Source: DATFLK01 sp035267815
Lineage (GTDB): Bacteria > Pseudomonadota > Zetaproteobacteria > Mariprofundales > Mariprofundaceae
Direction: 5' to 3'
NCBI GenBank assembly: GCA_035267815.1
Contig: DATFLK010000154.1
Location: forward strand, 1 to 25,160
Length of the DNA stretch: 25,160 bases
The notes under the pieces are model-generated. The model ran no database searches, was not told the origin of the DNA, and saw nothing but the letters and a program-made list of their open reading frames with translations. Made by a program: the position numbers and the translations under genes. This document shows, in pieces, positions 6,844 to 15,616 of the stretch (positions are counted from its first letter, which is position 1; each line of letters starts with the position of its first letter).

Positions 6844-8552
6844 TCCGCATCGAGCTGCAGCAGCGCCGAGATATGCCCGACTGCCTCCTCCAGCGCGATC
6901 TCCTGCTTCTCACCGCCACGCCGCGCCACCTCGACCACGCCCTTCTCCAGCCCGCGGTCGCCCACCACGACATGCAGCGGAATACCCATCAACTCGGCAT
7001 CACGGAACTTCACGCCGGGACGCTCCTTGCGGTCATCCCAAAGCACCGTGAACCCCGCATTCTGAAGTCCTTCGACCAGTTGCGCCGAGGCCTGCATCAC
7101 CGACTCCCCCTGCCCGAGCGAGAGGCAGGCCACATGGAACGGCGCCAGATGGACCGGCCAGCGGATACCCGCCTCGTCATGACACTGCTCGACCACGGCC
7201 GCAACCAGCCGCGAAATACCGATGCCGTAGCACCCCATCGTGGCGAACGCCCGCTTGCCATCCTCCCCCTGGAATGCAACCTCCATGGCCTCCGAATAGC
7301 GTGTTCCGAGCTCGAATACATGTCCGACCTCGATGCCGCGACTCAGCGCGATCCCCCCCCCGCATTGGGGACAGGCATCGCCCTCACGACTGGTCCGGAT
7401 ATCCGCGAACCCCGCTCCTGACACATTCTTGGCCATATCGAGACCGGTCACATGTGCATCCTTGCGGTTCGCGCCGGCCGCCATGCCGATCGCGCCACGC
7501 AGTGTCTCGTCGGCGATGATTTCTGCCTTCAGCCCCTGCGGCCCGACAAATCCGGCCACCCCGCCAACCGCAGCGACCTGTTCATCCGAGGCCAGCTCCA
7601 GCTCATCGGCCTGCAGCAGCCTCGCCAGCTTGACCTCCTGCACCTGATCATCGCCACGCACGCATACAGCCACAGTCTCATCCTCTCCATCCTGACGCCG
7701 CACACGATAGATCAGTGTTTTGACCAGCTGGGCCGGTCCGACATGCAGCAGCGGCGCCACATCCTCCACCACCGTCGCGCCGGGGGTCTCGACCACCTCC
7801 ATCGTCTCGTCGCCTTCGCAGTCGGGCAGGGCACGGACGCTTCGGGCCATCTCCAGATTGGCTGCGTAATCGCACCCTTCACAGTGGGCGATGACATCCT
7901 CGCCGGAGTCGGCCAGCACATGGAACTCATGCGAATTGCTGCCGCCAATACTGCCGGTATCCGCCTCCACGGCACGAAACCGAAGCCCCAGACGGGTAAA
8001 GATACGGTGATAGGTATCGAACATGTTGCGGTATTCGCGCCGGAGATCGTCGTCGTCGGCATGGAACGAGTAGGCATCCTTCATCATAAACTCGCGACCG
8101 CGCATCAGACCGAAACGGGGACGCACCTCGTCGCGGAACTTGGCCTGGATCTGATAGAGGTTCATCGGAAGCTGGCGGTAGGAGCGAAGCTCCCGCCGCA
8201 CCAGATCGCAGACCACCTCCTCGTGGGTGGGGCCGAGACAGGAGGCGTGATCGTGCCGGTCGGTAACACGCAGAAGCTCCCTGCCATACTTCTCCCAGCG
8301 GCCGGACTGCTTCCACAGATCGGCCGGCTGCACCATCGGCATCAACAGCTCCTGTGCACCGGCGCGGTCCATCTCCTCGCGCACCACCGACTCGATGTGG
8401 CGCAATACACGCAGGCCCAGCGGAAGAAAATCGTATACACCACTGGTCACACGACGGACATAACCGGCCCTGAGCAGTAGTTTGTGGGAGACCACCTCGG
8501 CATCAGCCGGATCCTCCCGAAGCGTGGGAGCAAAGAGTTGGGAAAGCTTCAT
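6840..8552 (-). CDS. proS: prolyl-tRNA synthetase (bacterial type with editing insertion)
   Basis: 570 residues. It charges tRNA-Pro in the cytoplasm. The class II core is clear: the N-terminal MKLSQLFAPTLREDPADAEV, GVYDFLPLGLRVL, the motif 2 region around LYQIQAKFRDEVRPRFGLMR and FMMKDAYSFH, SHEFHVLADSGED, then the inserted editing (YbaK-like) domain at roughly 220-400, ATMGCYGIGISRLVAA as motif 3, and the anticodon-binding domain from VHLAPFHVACLSL to the end. Start: ATG 8552 matches the family start; AAGGAA lies 8 bases upstream, and the frame extending to 8594 adds nothing typical. A CATAAT box at 8574-8569 may be the promoter -10. The 120 bases between this start and the regulator gene's end hold nothing else that I can support. 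Confidence 0.97.
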   Translation of the reverse strand: MKLSQLFAPTLREDPADAEVVSHKLLLRAGYVRRVTSGVYDFLPLGLRVLRHIESVVREEMDRAGAQELLMPMVQPADLWKQSGRWEKYGRELLRVTDRHDHASCLGPTHEEVVCDLVRRELRSYRQLPMNLYQIQAKFRDEVRPRFGLMRGREFMMKDAYSFHADDDDLRREYRNMFDTYHRIFTRLGLRFRAVEADTGSIGGSNSHEFHVLADSGEDVIAHCEGCDYAANLEMARSVRALPDCEGDETMEVVETPGATVVEDVAPLLHVGPAQLVKTLIYRVRRQDGEDETVAVCVRGDDQVQEVKLARLLQADELELASDEQVAAVGGVAGFVGPQGLKAEIIADETLRGAIGMAAGANRKDAHVTGLDMAKNVSGAGFADIRTSREGDACPQCGGGIALSRGIEVGHVFELGTRYSEAMEVAFQGEDGKRAFATMGCYGIGISRLVAAVVEQCHDEAGIRWPVHLAPFHVACLSLGQGESVMQASAQLVEGLQNAGFTVLWDDRKERPGVKFRDAELMGIPLHVVVGDRGLEKGVVEVARRGGEKQEIALEEAVGHISALLQLDAD

Positions 8553-8672
8553 CTGTCCGTTCCTTTCGATTATGTCGCGACAGGCATCGCCCATGCCGCG
8601 CCGCCGACAGTGCTATGCCATCGATATTCGATCTACTATGAGATGAAATACTGCATCCGAGCCGGATCGTCC

Positions 8673-11381
8673 TCAAACAGTCGTCTGCGTACCCTCCGAC
8701 GCGTCATGCGCGACAATGCGGCCATTCTCGACATTCCAGCGCCTGCTCAGCATCGTCGTCATCTCGTCGGCCGGCACCGGTTTGCTAAACAGATAACCCT
8801 GCACGATATGGCATTGATGATCATGCATAAAGGCAAGCTGCTCGGCGGTCTCCACACCCTCGGCGATTACGGTCAGATTCAGCTGTTGTGTCATCGAGAT
8901 GATCATCGCGGCAATGGCAGCATCATCCAGGTCGTCTGGCAGATCGCACACAAACGAGCGATCCACCTTGAGGATATTCAGTGGCAGACGCTTCAGGTAG
9001 GAGAGCGACGAATAGCCGGTCCCGAAATCGTCCATCGACACCTGCACACCCATCTCCCGCAGCCTGTACAGCAGGGTGATACTCATCTCCGGATCACGCA
9101 TCGCCATGCTTTCGGTAATCTCGATATCGAGCAGTTCGGGCGGCATCCCGGTCTCGGTCAGCGCCATCTTTACGTGCATGGAGAGATCGGGATGGTGGAA
9201 ATGCTGGGCCGAAAGGTTGACCGAAATATGGAGGTCCTCGTAACCCATATCCATCCAGACACGATTCTGCCGAACCGCCTCCTTGAGGGCCCACTGATCC
9301 ATGGCCACGATCAGACCCGTCTCCTCGGCAATACGGATAAACCTGCCCGGCGGGATCAACCCCTCTTCCGGATGATCCCAGCGTATCAACGCCTCCGTAC
9401 CGACCACCTCGCCCGTGCGGATATCGATCTGCGGCTGGTAGAAGAGCCGGAACTCGTCATGCTCGATCGCATGGCGCAGACTCGTCTCCAACTCCATACG
9501 CTCCACGGCGAGATCGCTCATCTCGTCGGAATAGATATGGTAGGTATTGCCGCGCTCCTTGGCGCGATACATGGCCATATCGGCCCGCTGTAACAGGTCG
9601 GCCGGGGCGATCTTGCCAGGATGGCCGAAACTGATACCGATACTGGCCGACATGTACAGTTTCCGGTCTTCCAAGGTAAACGGCTCGGCCATGGCTGCGA
9701 GCACCTTCTCAGCCGAGGCCACGGCGTCGTGCGAATTGCGGATATCGGTCAGGACAATGGTAAATTCATCGCCTCCCAGCCGGGACACGGTATCGGCCGC
9801 ACGAACACAGGCCTTCAGACGGCCGGACACGGCTGTCAGCAACTGGTCGCCGATATGATGCCCCATGGTATCGTTGATCATCTTGAAACGGTCGATATCC
9901 ATGAACAGGATCGCGAGCCCGGTCTTGCTGCGGCTCGAAAGTGCCTGTGTCAGGCGGTCCATCATCAGGCGCCGGTTCGGCAAACCGGTCAGCACATCGC
10001 CGTAGGAGAGGCGCCACAGATGGTCCTCCGTCCGCTGCCGTTCCATCGCAATACCGGCGAAATGCGCCGCCACCTGTAGCAGTGAAGCGACATCATGATC
10101 GACTTCCGAATTCAGGGATGCACCCGTCTCCTCATCGAAGAGCAGGGTAAAATAGCCGAACACATCCCCACCCACACTGCGGATCGGCGTCATCGCAACC
10201 GCATTGTAACCGTGTTTGATAAATCGGCCGTCATGCTCGGGGCACATCCCCCCCATCAGCACTTCCTTGCCCGAGGCTGTGGTGGGCGAAGGCTCCCCGG
10301 TGGCCCCACACGCACCACAACAGATCCAGCGATCCTCATCATCATCAAAGGTGGCCACCAGCGCGGCGGGAAGGCTGGAAGAGCTGATCGTCCGATGGGA
10401 CGAATGGCCGCTGCCGGAGGCGACCACAACGGTATGTCCGCCTGTCTGCCGCTCCACCATCGCCATCAACACCTCAAGGGTCTCTCCGATGGGACGACCG
10501 CTGGCCAGCATCTCCAGAATCTGGTTCTGTTCTATCATGCGTGTTTCGCTGCGTTTGCGCTCGGTGATATCACGCAGGGCGCCCTCAATGCCCTGCACGT
10601 GCCCCTTATCACCGATCAGCACATGCGCGTTCAGCGAACAGAGCACACTGCGCCCGCCGGCGGTACGGATGCTGACCTCGACATCATGAAGATTATGGCA
10701 GGCGTGCAGTTGCTCCAAGAGATCCTTCCACGCCGATGCATCATGCAATACATCGGTAATTGGACACCCCTGCAGTGCCTCCACCTCGTATCCGGCGAAC
10801 GCCCGGACGGAGGGGCTGACCAGCACGATCCGGCCTCTGGTATCGGTACGGAAATAGACATCCTGGATGGTTTCGAAGATGGAGCGGAACTTGGCCTCAC
10901 TCTGCTTGATAGTCTCCAGCGCATGTTGCAGTTCTGATGTGCTTTCCCGTTTCGCCCCCTTCTCCGACGTGGACGAGGACTGCTGCTCAGACTCGAGACG
11001 GTGAATATCGTCAAGCAGCGCCTTGTGCTGTAGCGCCTGATTACAGACATGGATCAGGTCGTGTTTCACCACGGGCTTGGTCAGATAGTCATATGCACCG
11101 TGGCGAAGTGCCTCCACCGCGGTTTCGGCACTCGGCGCCCCCGTCATCATCACGACCTGACAACTCAGATGATGGCCCGTGATATGGTTGAGCACATCCA
11201 GACCCGTTTTCGGCCCAAGCAGGATATCGCAAAGAACTAGGTCGAAGTTGCCGGACTGCAGGGCCTCGATCGCGGCTTCGAAACTTCCGGCCGTCTCGAC
11301 ATCATGTCCCTGCGCCTCGAGCATGATGCTCAAGGTATCGCGGATACTGGCTTCATCGTCGACGATCAGAACGCTAGACAG
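8673..11381 (-). CDS. response regulator with PAS, GAF, GGDEF and EAL domains
   Basis: About 902 residues if translation starts at CTG 11381. Order: REC (1-120; VLIVDDEAS with Asp8/Asp9, phospho-acceptor Asp52, YLTKP Lys), short coiled segment, PAS (about 165-275), GAF (about 290-445), GGDEF (about 455-620) and EAL (about 640-890). The cyclase site reads SRLGGDEFTIV and carries the RAAD inhibitory site five residues before GGDEF; the phosphodiesterase site has TEALIRW, DDFGTGYSSLSYL and EGVET. Both halves look catalytically intact, so it can make and break c-di-GMP. Start problem: the frame is open upstream to a stop at 11427 but contains no ATG, GTG or TTG before TTG 11333, which would delete the acidic pocket of REC. 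CTG 11381, four bases after AGGGGGG, restores it. It follows a histidine kinase gene in the same direction. Confidence 0.9.
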   Translation of the reverse strand: MSSVLIVDDEASIRDTLSIMLEAQGHDVETAGSFEAAIEALQSGNFDLVLCDILLGPKTGLDVLNHITGHHLSCQVVMMTGAPSAETAVEALRHGAYDYLTKPVVKHDLIHVCNQALQHKALLDDIHRLESEQQSSSTSEKGAKRESTSELQHALETIKQSEAKFRSIFETIQDVYFRTDTRGRIVLVSPSVRAFAGYEVEALQGCPITDVLHDASAWKDLLEQLHACHNLHDVEVSIRTAGGRSVLCSLNAHVLIGDKGHVQGIEGALRDITERKRSETRMIEQNQILEMLASGRPIGETLEVLMAMVERQTGGHTVVVASGSGHSSHRTISSSSLPAALVATFDDDEDRWICCGACGATGEPSPTTASGKEVLMGGMCPEHDGRFIKHGYNAVAMTPIRSVGGDVFGYFTLLFDEETGASLNSEVDHDVASLLQVAAHFAGIAMERQRTEDHLWRLSYGDVLTGLPNRRLMMDRLTQALSSRSKTGLAILFMDIDRFKMINDTMGHHIGDQLLTAVSGRLKACVRAADTVSRLGGDEFTIVLTDIRNSHDAVASAEKVLAAMAEPFTLEDRKLYMSASIGISFGHPGKIAPADLLQRADMAMYRAKERGNTYHIYSDEMSDLAVERMELETSLRHAIEHDEFRLFYQPQIDIRTGEVVGTEALIRWDHPEEGLIPPGRFIRIAEETGLIVAMDQWALKEAVRQNRVWMDMGYEDLHISVNLSAQHFHHPDLSMHVKMALTETGMPPELLDIEITESMAMRDPEMSITLLYRLREMGVQVSMDDFGTGYSSLSYLKRLPLNILKVDRSFVCDLPDDLDDAAIAAMIISMTQQLNLTVIAEGVETAEQLAFMHDHQCHIVQGYLFSKPVPADEMTTMLSRRWNVENGRIVAHDASEGTQTTV

Positions 11382-11416
11382 AAATCCCCCCTGCCAACCT
11401 GCAACACAAATATCAC

Positions 11417-11422
11417 AGTATA
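11417..11422 (-). promoter_or_regulatory. -10-like box upstream of the GGDEF-EAL regulator
   Basis: TATACT on the minus strand in the 99-base gap between the kinase stop and the CTG start. Transcription from it would begin near 11410, leaving a leader of about 30 bases with the AGGGGGG ribosome site. No convincing -35 box was seen. Confidence 0.3.
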
Positions 11423-11480
11423 GTAGTCACGATAGTACGGTTTTTCCAATGGCCCTGACTTCTCACCGACAAACACACGA

Positions 11481-12599
11481 TCAGTCAGAAAGCGGCCTGC
11501 CATCGGTCGGCAATTCCACTGTCACCTTTGTCCACGCGCCCTCCTCGCTCTCGAAACGCAGACATCCGCCATGCTCGCGCGCAATCGCAAACCCGGCGAA
11601 CAAACCCAGACCCGCATGCTGATCCCCATCCTTGGTCGAGAAGAACGGCACGGAAAGATGCTCCATCACCTCCTGCGCCATGCCGCAACCATGATCGTAA
11701 AACTCCAGACGGACATACTCTCTGCCATCCCGATTGAAAGCTCTGCCGGAAATATCGAGTATCTTCCCGGCATCTGCTCCCGGAAAACGCTCGTCCAGCG
11801 CCTCCCGTGCATTGGTGATCAGGTTCATGAAGATCTGCTGTATATCGGTGGCGCTGCACCGAAGCCTAGGAAGATCAACGGCCAGATCGATCTTGACCTG
11901 TACGCCATGGTTCCTCAGCTGCGCACCCACCAACTGCATACTGGACTCGATCAGGTCAGCCACCTGCACCTCTTCGCGGGCGCCCGGCGAGCTACGCGCC
12001 AGCCTGCGAAGATTGTTGACGATCCCGGAAATACGCATGCCGCCGTCGATAATTTTCTGCAGCATGCCGGCCTGCCTTTTGTCCAAGGAGGGGACATCCA
12101 GCAGAATCTGAGCATAGTTGATAATGCCTGTAAGCGGGTTGTTGATCTCATGCGCCGCCCCGGCAGCAAGCTCACCCACCGCCGCCAGCTTGGCGGCATG
12201 AAGCGTTTCCGCCTGCATCCGGCGAAACTCCTGTTCGGCACACTTCTCGCCACTGATATCACATACCAGTGCGGTCAGCAGGGGCCCGTCATCGGAACCG
12301 ATCCGGTTGATCGCCATGCGCAGATGGATCGCTGCTCCGTTCTTGTGCACACCCGACATCTCACGCGATACAGTCCCCCCCTTGCCAGCACGTCCCTCGC
12401 GGGAAAGTGCCTCGTAGGCCTCGACACTGCCGACATCCATCAGCAACCTGATATCATGCCCCAGAACCTCTTCCGCCTCATAACCGAAGATGCGCCCCGC
12501 CGCAGGATTGTAGAGCCGCACCGCATCCGTCCCGTCCACGACAAGAAGGCCATCCGGCAGGGACTCGGCGATCGCCCGATATTGCGCCTCTGTGATCAT
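11481..12599 (-). CDS. soluble PAS-domain sensor histidine kinase (NtrB-like layout)
   Basis: 372 residues, no membrane segment. PAS domain at about 1-120 (SLPDGLLVVDGTDAVRLYNP, GRIFGYEAEEVLGHDI, then a PAC-like part ending LVCDISGEK). HisKA: LAAVGELAAGAAHEINNPLT with His150. The HATPase_c domain has NLITNAREAL (N box), DHGCGM (G1), FFSTKDGDQHAGLGL (F/G2). The kinase would autophosphorylate in the cytoplasm in response to a PAS ligand, redox state or protein partner. Start ATG 12599 is preceded by GCGAGG at good spacing; a GTG at 12635 is possible but less well placed. The gene lies directly upstream of the REC-PAS-GAF-GGDEF-EAL gene and is its likely phosphodonor. 147 bases separate it from mpl. 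Confidence 0.92.
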   Translation of the reverse strand: MITEAQYRAIAESLPDGLLVVDGTDAVRLYNPAAGRIFGYEAEEVLGHDIRLLMDVGSVEAYEALSREGRAGKGGTVSREMSGVHKNGAAIHLRMAINRIGSDDGPLLTALVCDISGEKCAEQEFRRMQAETLHAAKLAAVGELAAGAAHEINNPLTGIINYAQILLDVPSLDKRQAGMLQKIIDGGMRISGIVNNLRRLARSSPGAREEVQVADLIESSMQLVGAQLRNHGVQVKIDLAVDLPRLRCSATDIQQIFMNLITNAREALDERFPGADAGKILDISGRAFNRDGREYVRLEFYDHGCGMAQEVMEHLSVPFFSTKDGDQHAGLGLFAGFAIAREHGGCLRFESEEGAWTKVTVELPTDGRPLSD

Positions 12600-12716
12600 C
12601 AAAACCTCGCCCGACTCATCCAGAATCCTCCACACCTAGTGTCATGCAACGCAGTGGTCCGACCAACCATAACGGCTTGTTCATCTCCGCGATAGGGCAA
12701 CACCCGGTGGAAATAC

Positions 12717-12745
12717 GCCCTTTCGGCGCGAGAAGCCTGAAGGGC
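12717..12745 (-). terminator. hairpin after mpl
   Basis: On the minus strand, two bases after the mpl TAG, GCCCTT pairs with AAGGGC, with an inner GGC/GCC pair set across a small internal loop. Only three T residues follow a few bases later (GTATTTCC), so termination strength is doubtful. Confidence 0.4.
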
Positions 12746-12746
12746 T

Positions 12747-14147
12747 CTACTCCCTGCCGGACAGAGCCTTCAGAAGGCGTTTGTGGATATCCTCAAAGCC
12801 GCCGTTCGATAGGATCAGCACATAATCGCCCGATTTGGCATGTTCGGTCAGATACTGGATAATGGCCTCGGCATCCGGAAGGACCGATGCATGTTCGCCG
12901 ATCTCGCGGCATACCCGCTCCACATCAAGCGCCTGCTCAGGGCGCAGATTGCGCTGGGAGGGCGGCACGAAAAGGACGAAATTGGCTGCTTCGAAGCAGT
13001 CCGGCAAACGCACCTGATGGATGTTCATGCGCATGGTATTGCTGCGCGGTTCCACCACCACCCACAGCCGTTCGCCCGGTCCAAGCCGGGATCCCATCGC
13101 CGACACGACCCCTTCGATGGCCGTGGGATGGTGAGCGAAATCGTCGTAGACACGGACACCGTCCACCTCGCCCATCAGAGTCATGCGCCGACGAATACCG
13201 GCAAAGGTTTCGAAACCCTTGCTAATGGTGGCAGCCGAAACGCCGAGCATGGTCGCGGCGACGGCGACGGCACAGGCATTGGCAACATGGTGGCGGCCGA
13301 TCATGCTCCACTCCGCCTCGATAAAAACGGCATCGTCACACCACAGGCGAAACCGCGAACCATCACCGCTCAGCGACTCCCATTGCCAACCGGCCTCCGT
13401 CTCGCCGCCTCGCTCGGCGAAGCCAAACAGCGGCGTCCAGCTCCCCCGTGCCAGCACGTCGACGATATTGGTATCGTCGGCATTGAAGATCAGATGCCCC
13501 GATGCCGGCACCGTACGTACAAGGTGGTGAAACTGGGTCTTGATCGCCTCCAGATCCGGGAAGATATCGGCGTGATCGTATTCCAGATTATTCAGGATCA
13601 GGGTGCGCGGCTGATAGTGAATGAATTTCGAACGCTTGTCGAAAAAGGCGGTATCGTACTCATCGCCCTCCAGCACGAATGGCTCGCCCTCCCCGAGCCG
13701 GGCACCCCCGCCAAAGTTCTCCGGCACACCACCGATCAGAAAACCGGGCGAAAGGCCCGCCGTATCAAGCACATGTGCCATCAGGCTGGCGGTCGTCGTC
13801 TTCCCGTGCGTACCTGCCACCACGACGCTGTGCCGCCCCGGCAGGATATGATCGTGAAGAAACTGTGCGCCTGATGTATAGGGAATGCCGTCATCCAGAA
13901 CCGTCTCCACCTCGACATTACCCCGTGAAACGGCGTTGCCAACCACGACCAGATCGGGCCGAGGCACGAGGTTCTCCGCGTCGAATTCGGTCACAGCGAT
14001 CCCCATCGCCTCGAGATAATCGGACATGGGCGGATAGATGCCGCTATCCGAACCGGTCACATGGTAGCCGCGCTTGCCGGCCAGACAGGCGATCGCGGCC
14101 ATCGCCGTACCGCAGATGCCGAGGATGTGAAGGTGCTTTTTCTTCAT
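12747..14147 (-). CDS. mpl: UDP-MurNAc:tripeptide ligase (murein peptide recycling)
   Basis: 466 residues. Mpl joins recovered L-Ala-gamma-D-Glu-meso-DAP to UDP-MurNAc in the cytoplasm, bypassing MurC, MurD and MurE. The N-terminal Rossmann part, LHILGICGTAMAAIACLA, has the GICGTAM form typical of Mpl rather than MurC. The ATP loop is AGTHGKTTTAS (Lys116), followed by FVLEGDEYDTAFFDKRSKF and LILNNLEYDHADIF (catalytic acids and Mg site), and the C-terminal domain has VYDDFAHHPTAIEGVV and VVVEPRSNTMRMN. Start: ATG 14147 begins the conserved region (MKKKHLHILG); the frame extends to 14222 without similarity. No good Shine-Dalgarno sequence precedes it. It diverges from the esterase gene with 62 bases between starts. 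Together with the lytic transglycosylase, it indicates active cell-wall recycling. Confidence 0.96.
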   Translation of the reverse strand: MKKKHLHILGICGTAMAAIACLAGKRGYHVTGSDSGIYPPMSDYLEAMGIAVTEFDAENLVPRPDLVVVGNAVSRGNVEVETVLDDGIPYTSGAQFLHDHILPGRHSVVVAGTHGKTTTASLMAHVLDTAGLSPGFLIGGVPENFGGGARLGEGEPFVLEGDEYDTAFFDKRSKFIHYQPRTLILNNLEYDHADIFPDLEAIKTQFHHLVRTVPASGHLIFNADDTNIVDVLARGSWTPLFGFAERGGETEAGWQWESLSGDGSRFRLWCDDAVFIEAEWSMIGRHHVANACAVAVAATMLGVSAATISKGFETFAGIRRRMTLMGEVDGVRVYDDFAHHPTAIEGVVSAMGSRLGPGERLWVVVEPRSNTMRMNIHQVRLPDCFEAANFVLFVPPSQRNLRPEQALDVERVCREIGEHASVLPDAEAIIQYLTEHAKSGDYVLILSNGGFEDIHKRLLKALSGRE

Positions 14148-14195
14148 CGGGAGGATTTCACCATAACTTACCCGATTCACAAAGCGGCAAAACAT

Positions 14196-14207
14196 GGCAA
14201 GCTTGCC
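14196..14207. repeat. 12-base perfect palindrome before the esterase start
   Basis: GGCAAGCTTGCC reads the same on both strands. It ends two bases before the esterase ATG (14210) and lies in the divergent spacer to mpl, where a ribosome-binding site would be expected. It could be an operator or a small mRNA hairpin; it may also be chance. Confidence 0.35.
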
Positions 14208-14209
14208 GC

Positions 14210-14881
14210 ATGAGCACACCACTGCTTCCGTGCGTCACGGTGGAAACCGGGCCCGCTCCCGAGGCCACCGTCATCTGGCTGCATGGCCTGGGTGCGGACG
14301 GCCACGATTTCGAACCCGTTGTGCCGGAGCTGCACCTTCCCGACGAACTTCCCGTCCGCTTCATCTTTCCCCATGCGTCGGCGATAGCGGTCACCATCAA
14401 CGGCGGCTATATCATGCCCGCATGGTACGACATCAAGCAGACGGACCTCGGCATTGAGCACGACGAGGCAGGCATTCGCGCTTCCGCCCAGCAGATTCAG
14501 ATGCTAATCGAGCGTGAGCGGATGCACGGCATGCCAGCGAACCGCATCATGCTTGCCGGTTTCTCGCAGGGCGGCGCCATGGCGCTGCACGTCGGCCTGA
14601 GGCAATCCACGCCTCTCGCCGGCATCATCGCGCTCTCGGCCTACCTGCTTCTGCCCGAATCACATGCCAACCCGGACGCCCTATCCGCTCCCGTGTTCAT
14701 GGCACACGGCATCAACGATCCCGTCGTCCCGTTCTTCCTGGGCGATGAATCGCGACGCAAGCTGGAACGGCAGGGATGCCGGATTGCATGGCACACCTAT
14801 CCGATGGAGCATCAGGTCTGCACCGAGGAGATTGGTGCCATTGGCAAATGGATATCGCACACCCTCTCCGGTACCGACTGA
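14210..14881 (+). CDS. carboxylesterase / acyl-protein thioesterase-like hydrolase
   Basis: 223 residues, the normal size for the bacterial carboxylesterase 2 (phospholipase/carboxylesterase, PF02230) family. It shows an alpha/beta hydrolase fold: VIWLHGLGADGHDFEPVVPE with the oxyanion loop, RFIFPHA, GGYIMPAWYDI, the nucleophile elbow LAGFSQGGAMA (Ser119), AHGINDPVVP with the catalytic Asp, and MEHQVCTEE with the catalytic His. It should hydrolyse short acyl esters in the cytoplasm; no signal peptide. The start at ATG 14210 follows from the family N-terminus (the frame is open far upstream by chance). It lacks a clear ribosome-binding site; the palindrome at 14196-14207 lies there instead. 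18 bases separate it from the next gene, so the two may be co-transcribed. Confidence 0.93.
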   Translation: MSTPLLPCVTVETGPAPEATVIWLHGLGADGHDFEPVVPELHLPDELPVRFIFPHASAIAVTINGGYIMPAWYDIKQTDLGIEHDEAGIRASAQQIQMLIERERMHGMPANRIMLAGFSQGGAMALHVGLRQSTPLAGIIALSAYLLLPESHANPDALSAPVFMAHGINDPVVPFFLGDESRRKLERQGCRIAWHTYPMEHQVCTEEIGAIGKWISHTLSGTD

Positions 14882-14899
14882 CAACACAGGGAGGCCGAT

Positions 14900-15604
14900 A
14901 TGCTGCAGCGACTGATCACACGACATGCCATCCCGCTTCTACTCACCCTGTGCGCATGCCTGCATCCCCTCGACGCCCATGCAGCGACAGCGATCACGAA
15001 AAGCAATCCGGCAGCACAGACCGAACCCCTGACGGAGGGGCTGGTCAATGCCTTCGCGCATCAGGATTTCAAGCGCGCCGGACAACTGGTCAACGCCATC
15101 CGAAAACGGTTCCACAACATGCGCCAGAAAATGAAATCCCGTCCGTTCAACGAACGGAAGGAGCGTGAACTCGCCATGATGCACGCCTGGCTCCGGGTCA
15201 TTACAGTCGCCATCCGTAACCGTTCAGGTATTGGTGGCGCTATCGCCGCCAACCAACTGACCGCTGCCATGATACGCAATGAGAGGTTCCCGGATACGGT
15301 CAAAAGCTCGATCGCCTGGCTTGACTACCTGTCTAGGGATATCGTACTGCTGAACATGGAGGGCCCCAAAAGCAACGCCAGCCTGCTGGCCATCCGGCGT
15401 GACGACATCACCATCACGTGGAACCACCTGCGGAACCTTCTGCTCAAGAACTTCCGCAACAAAACGATCACCATGAATATCGACCACCTCGTCAAGCACC
15501 TGGACACGCACCTTGACCGAGCCAGTCAGATCGCGGACGGAAAGCAGCTCGGTGCGTGGGTCGAAAAGCTCGAACATCTTCCGGACCCGGAGAAAAAGGG
15601 CTAA
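14900..15604 (+). CDS. exported alpha-helical protein of unknown function
   Basis: 234 residues. The start ATG 14900 is well supported by GGGAGG at 14890-14895. A signal peptide (RLITRHAIPLLLTLCACLHP, cleavage near DAHAA) leads to a mature part of about 200 residues that is nearly all predicted helix and basic: a segment at 45-90 rich in Lys/Arg (RAGQLVNAIRKRFHNMRQKM), a middle part (IAANQLTAAMIRNERFPDTV, SSIAWLDYLSRDIVLLNMEG) and a C-terminal helix pair (LVKHLDTHLDRASQI). A cysteine at 18-20 could be a lipobox only with difficulty. I do not recognise a family. Likely periplasmic. It follows the esterase by 18 bases and converges on the next gene. Confidence 0.75.
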   Translation: MLQRLITRHAIPLLLTLCACLHPLDAHAATAITKSNPAAQTEPLTEGLVNAFAHQDFKRAGQLVNAIRKRFHNMRQKMKSRPFNERKERELAMMHAWLRVITVAIRNRSGIGGAIAANQLTAAMIRNERFPDTVKSSIAWLDYLSRDIVLLNMEGPKSNASLLAIRRDDITITWNHLRNLLLKNFRNKTITMNIDHLVKHLDTHLDRASQIADGKQLGAWVEKLEHLPDPEKKG

Positions 15605-15616
15605 TCGGCTGCCAAA

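Noticed and set aside
7452..8480. 342-codon open frame opposite proS
   Set aside because: Antisense to a clear prolyl-tRNA synthetase; a usual by-product of GC-rich third positions.
8618..8640. ATCGA-TAT-TCGAT inverted repeat between proS and the regulator gene
   Set aside because: Short arms in a spacer with no other support; likely chance.
10220..10340. Cys cluster (ICCGACG and CPEH) in the GAF domain as a metal or Fe-S site
   Set aside because: The first part lines up with the common G-x-CG-A motif of GAF domains in GGDEF/EAL proteins, so a special metal site is not needed to explain it.
12840..13874. 344-codon open frame opposite mpl
   Set aside because: Antisense to conserved Mpl motifs.
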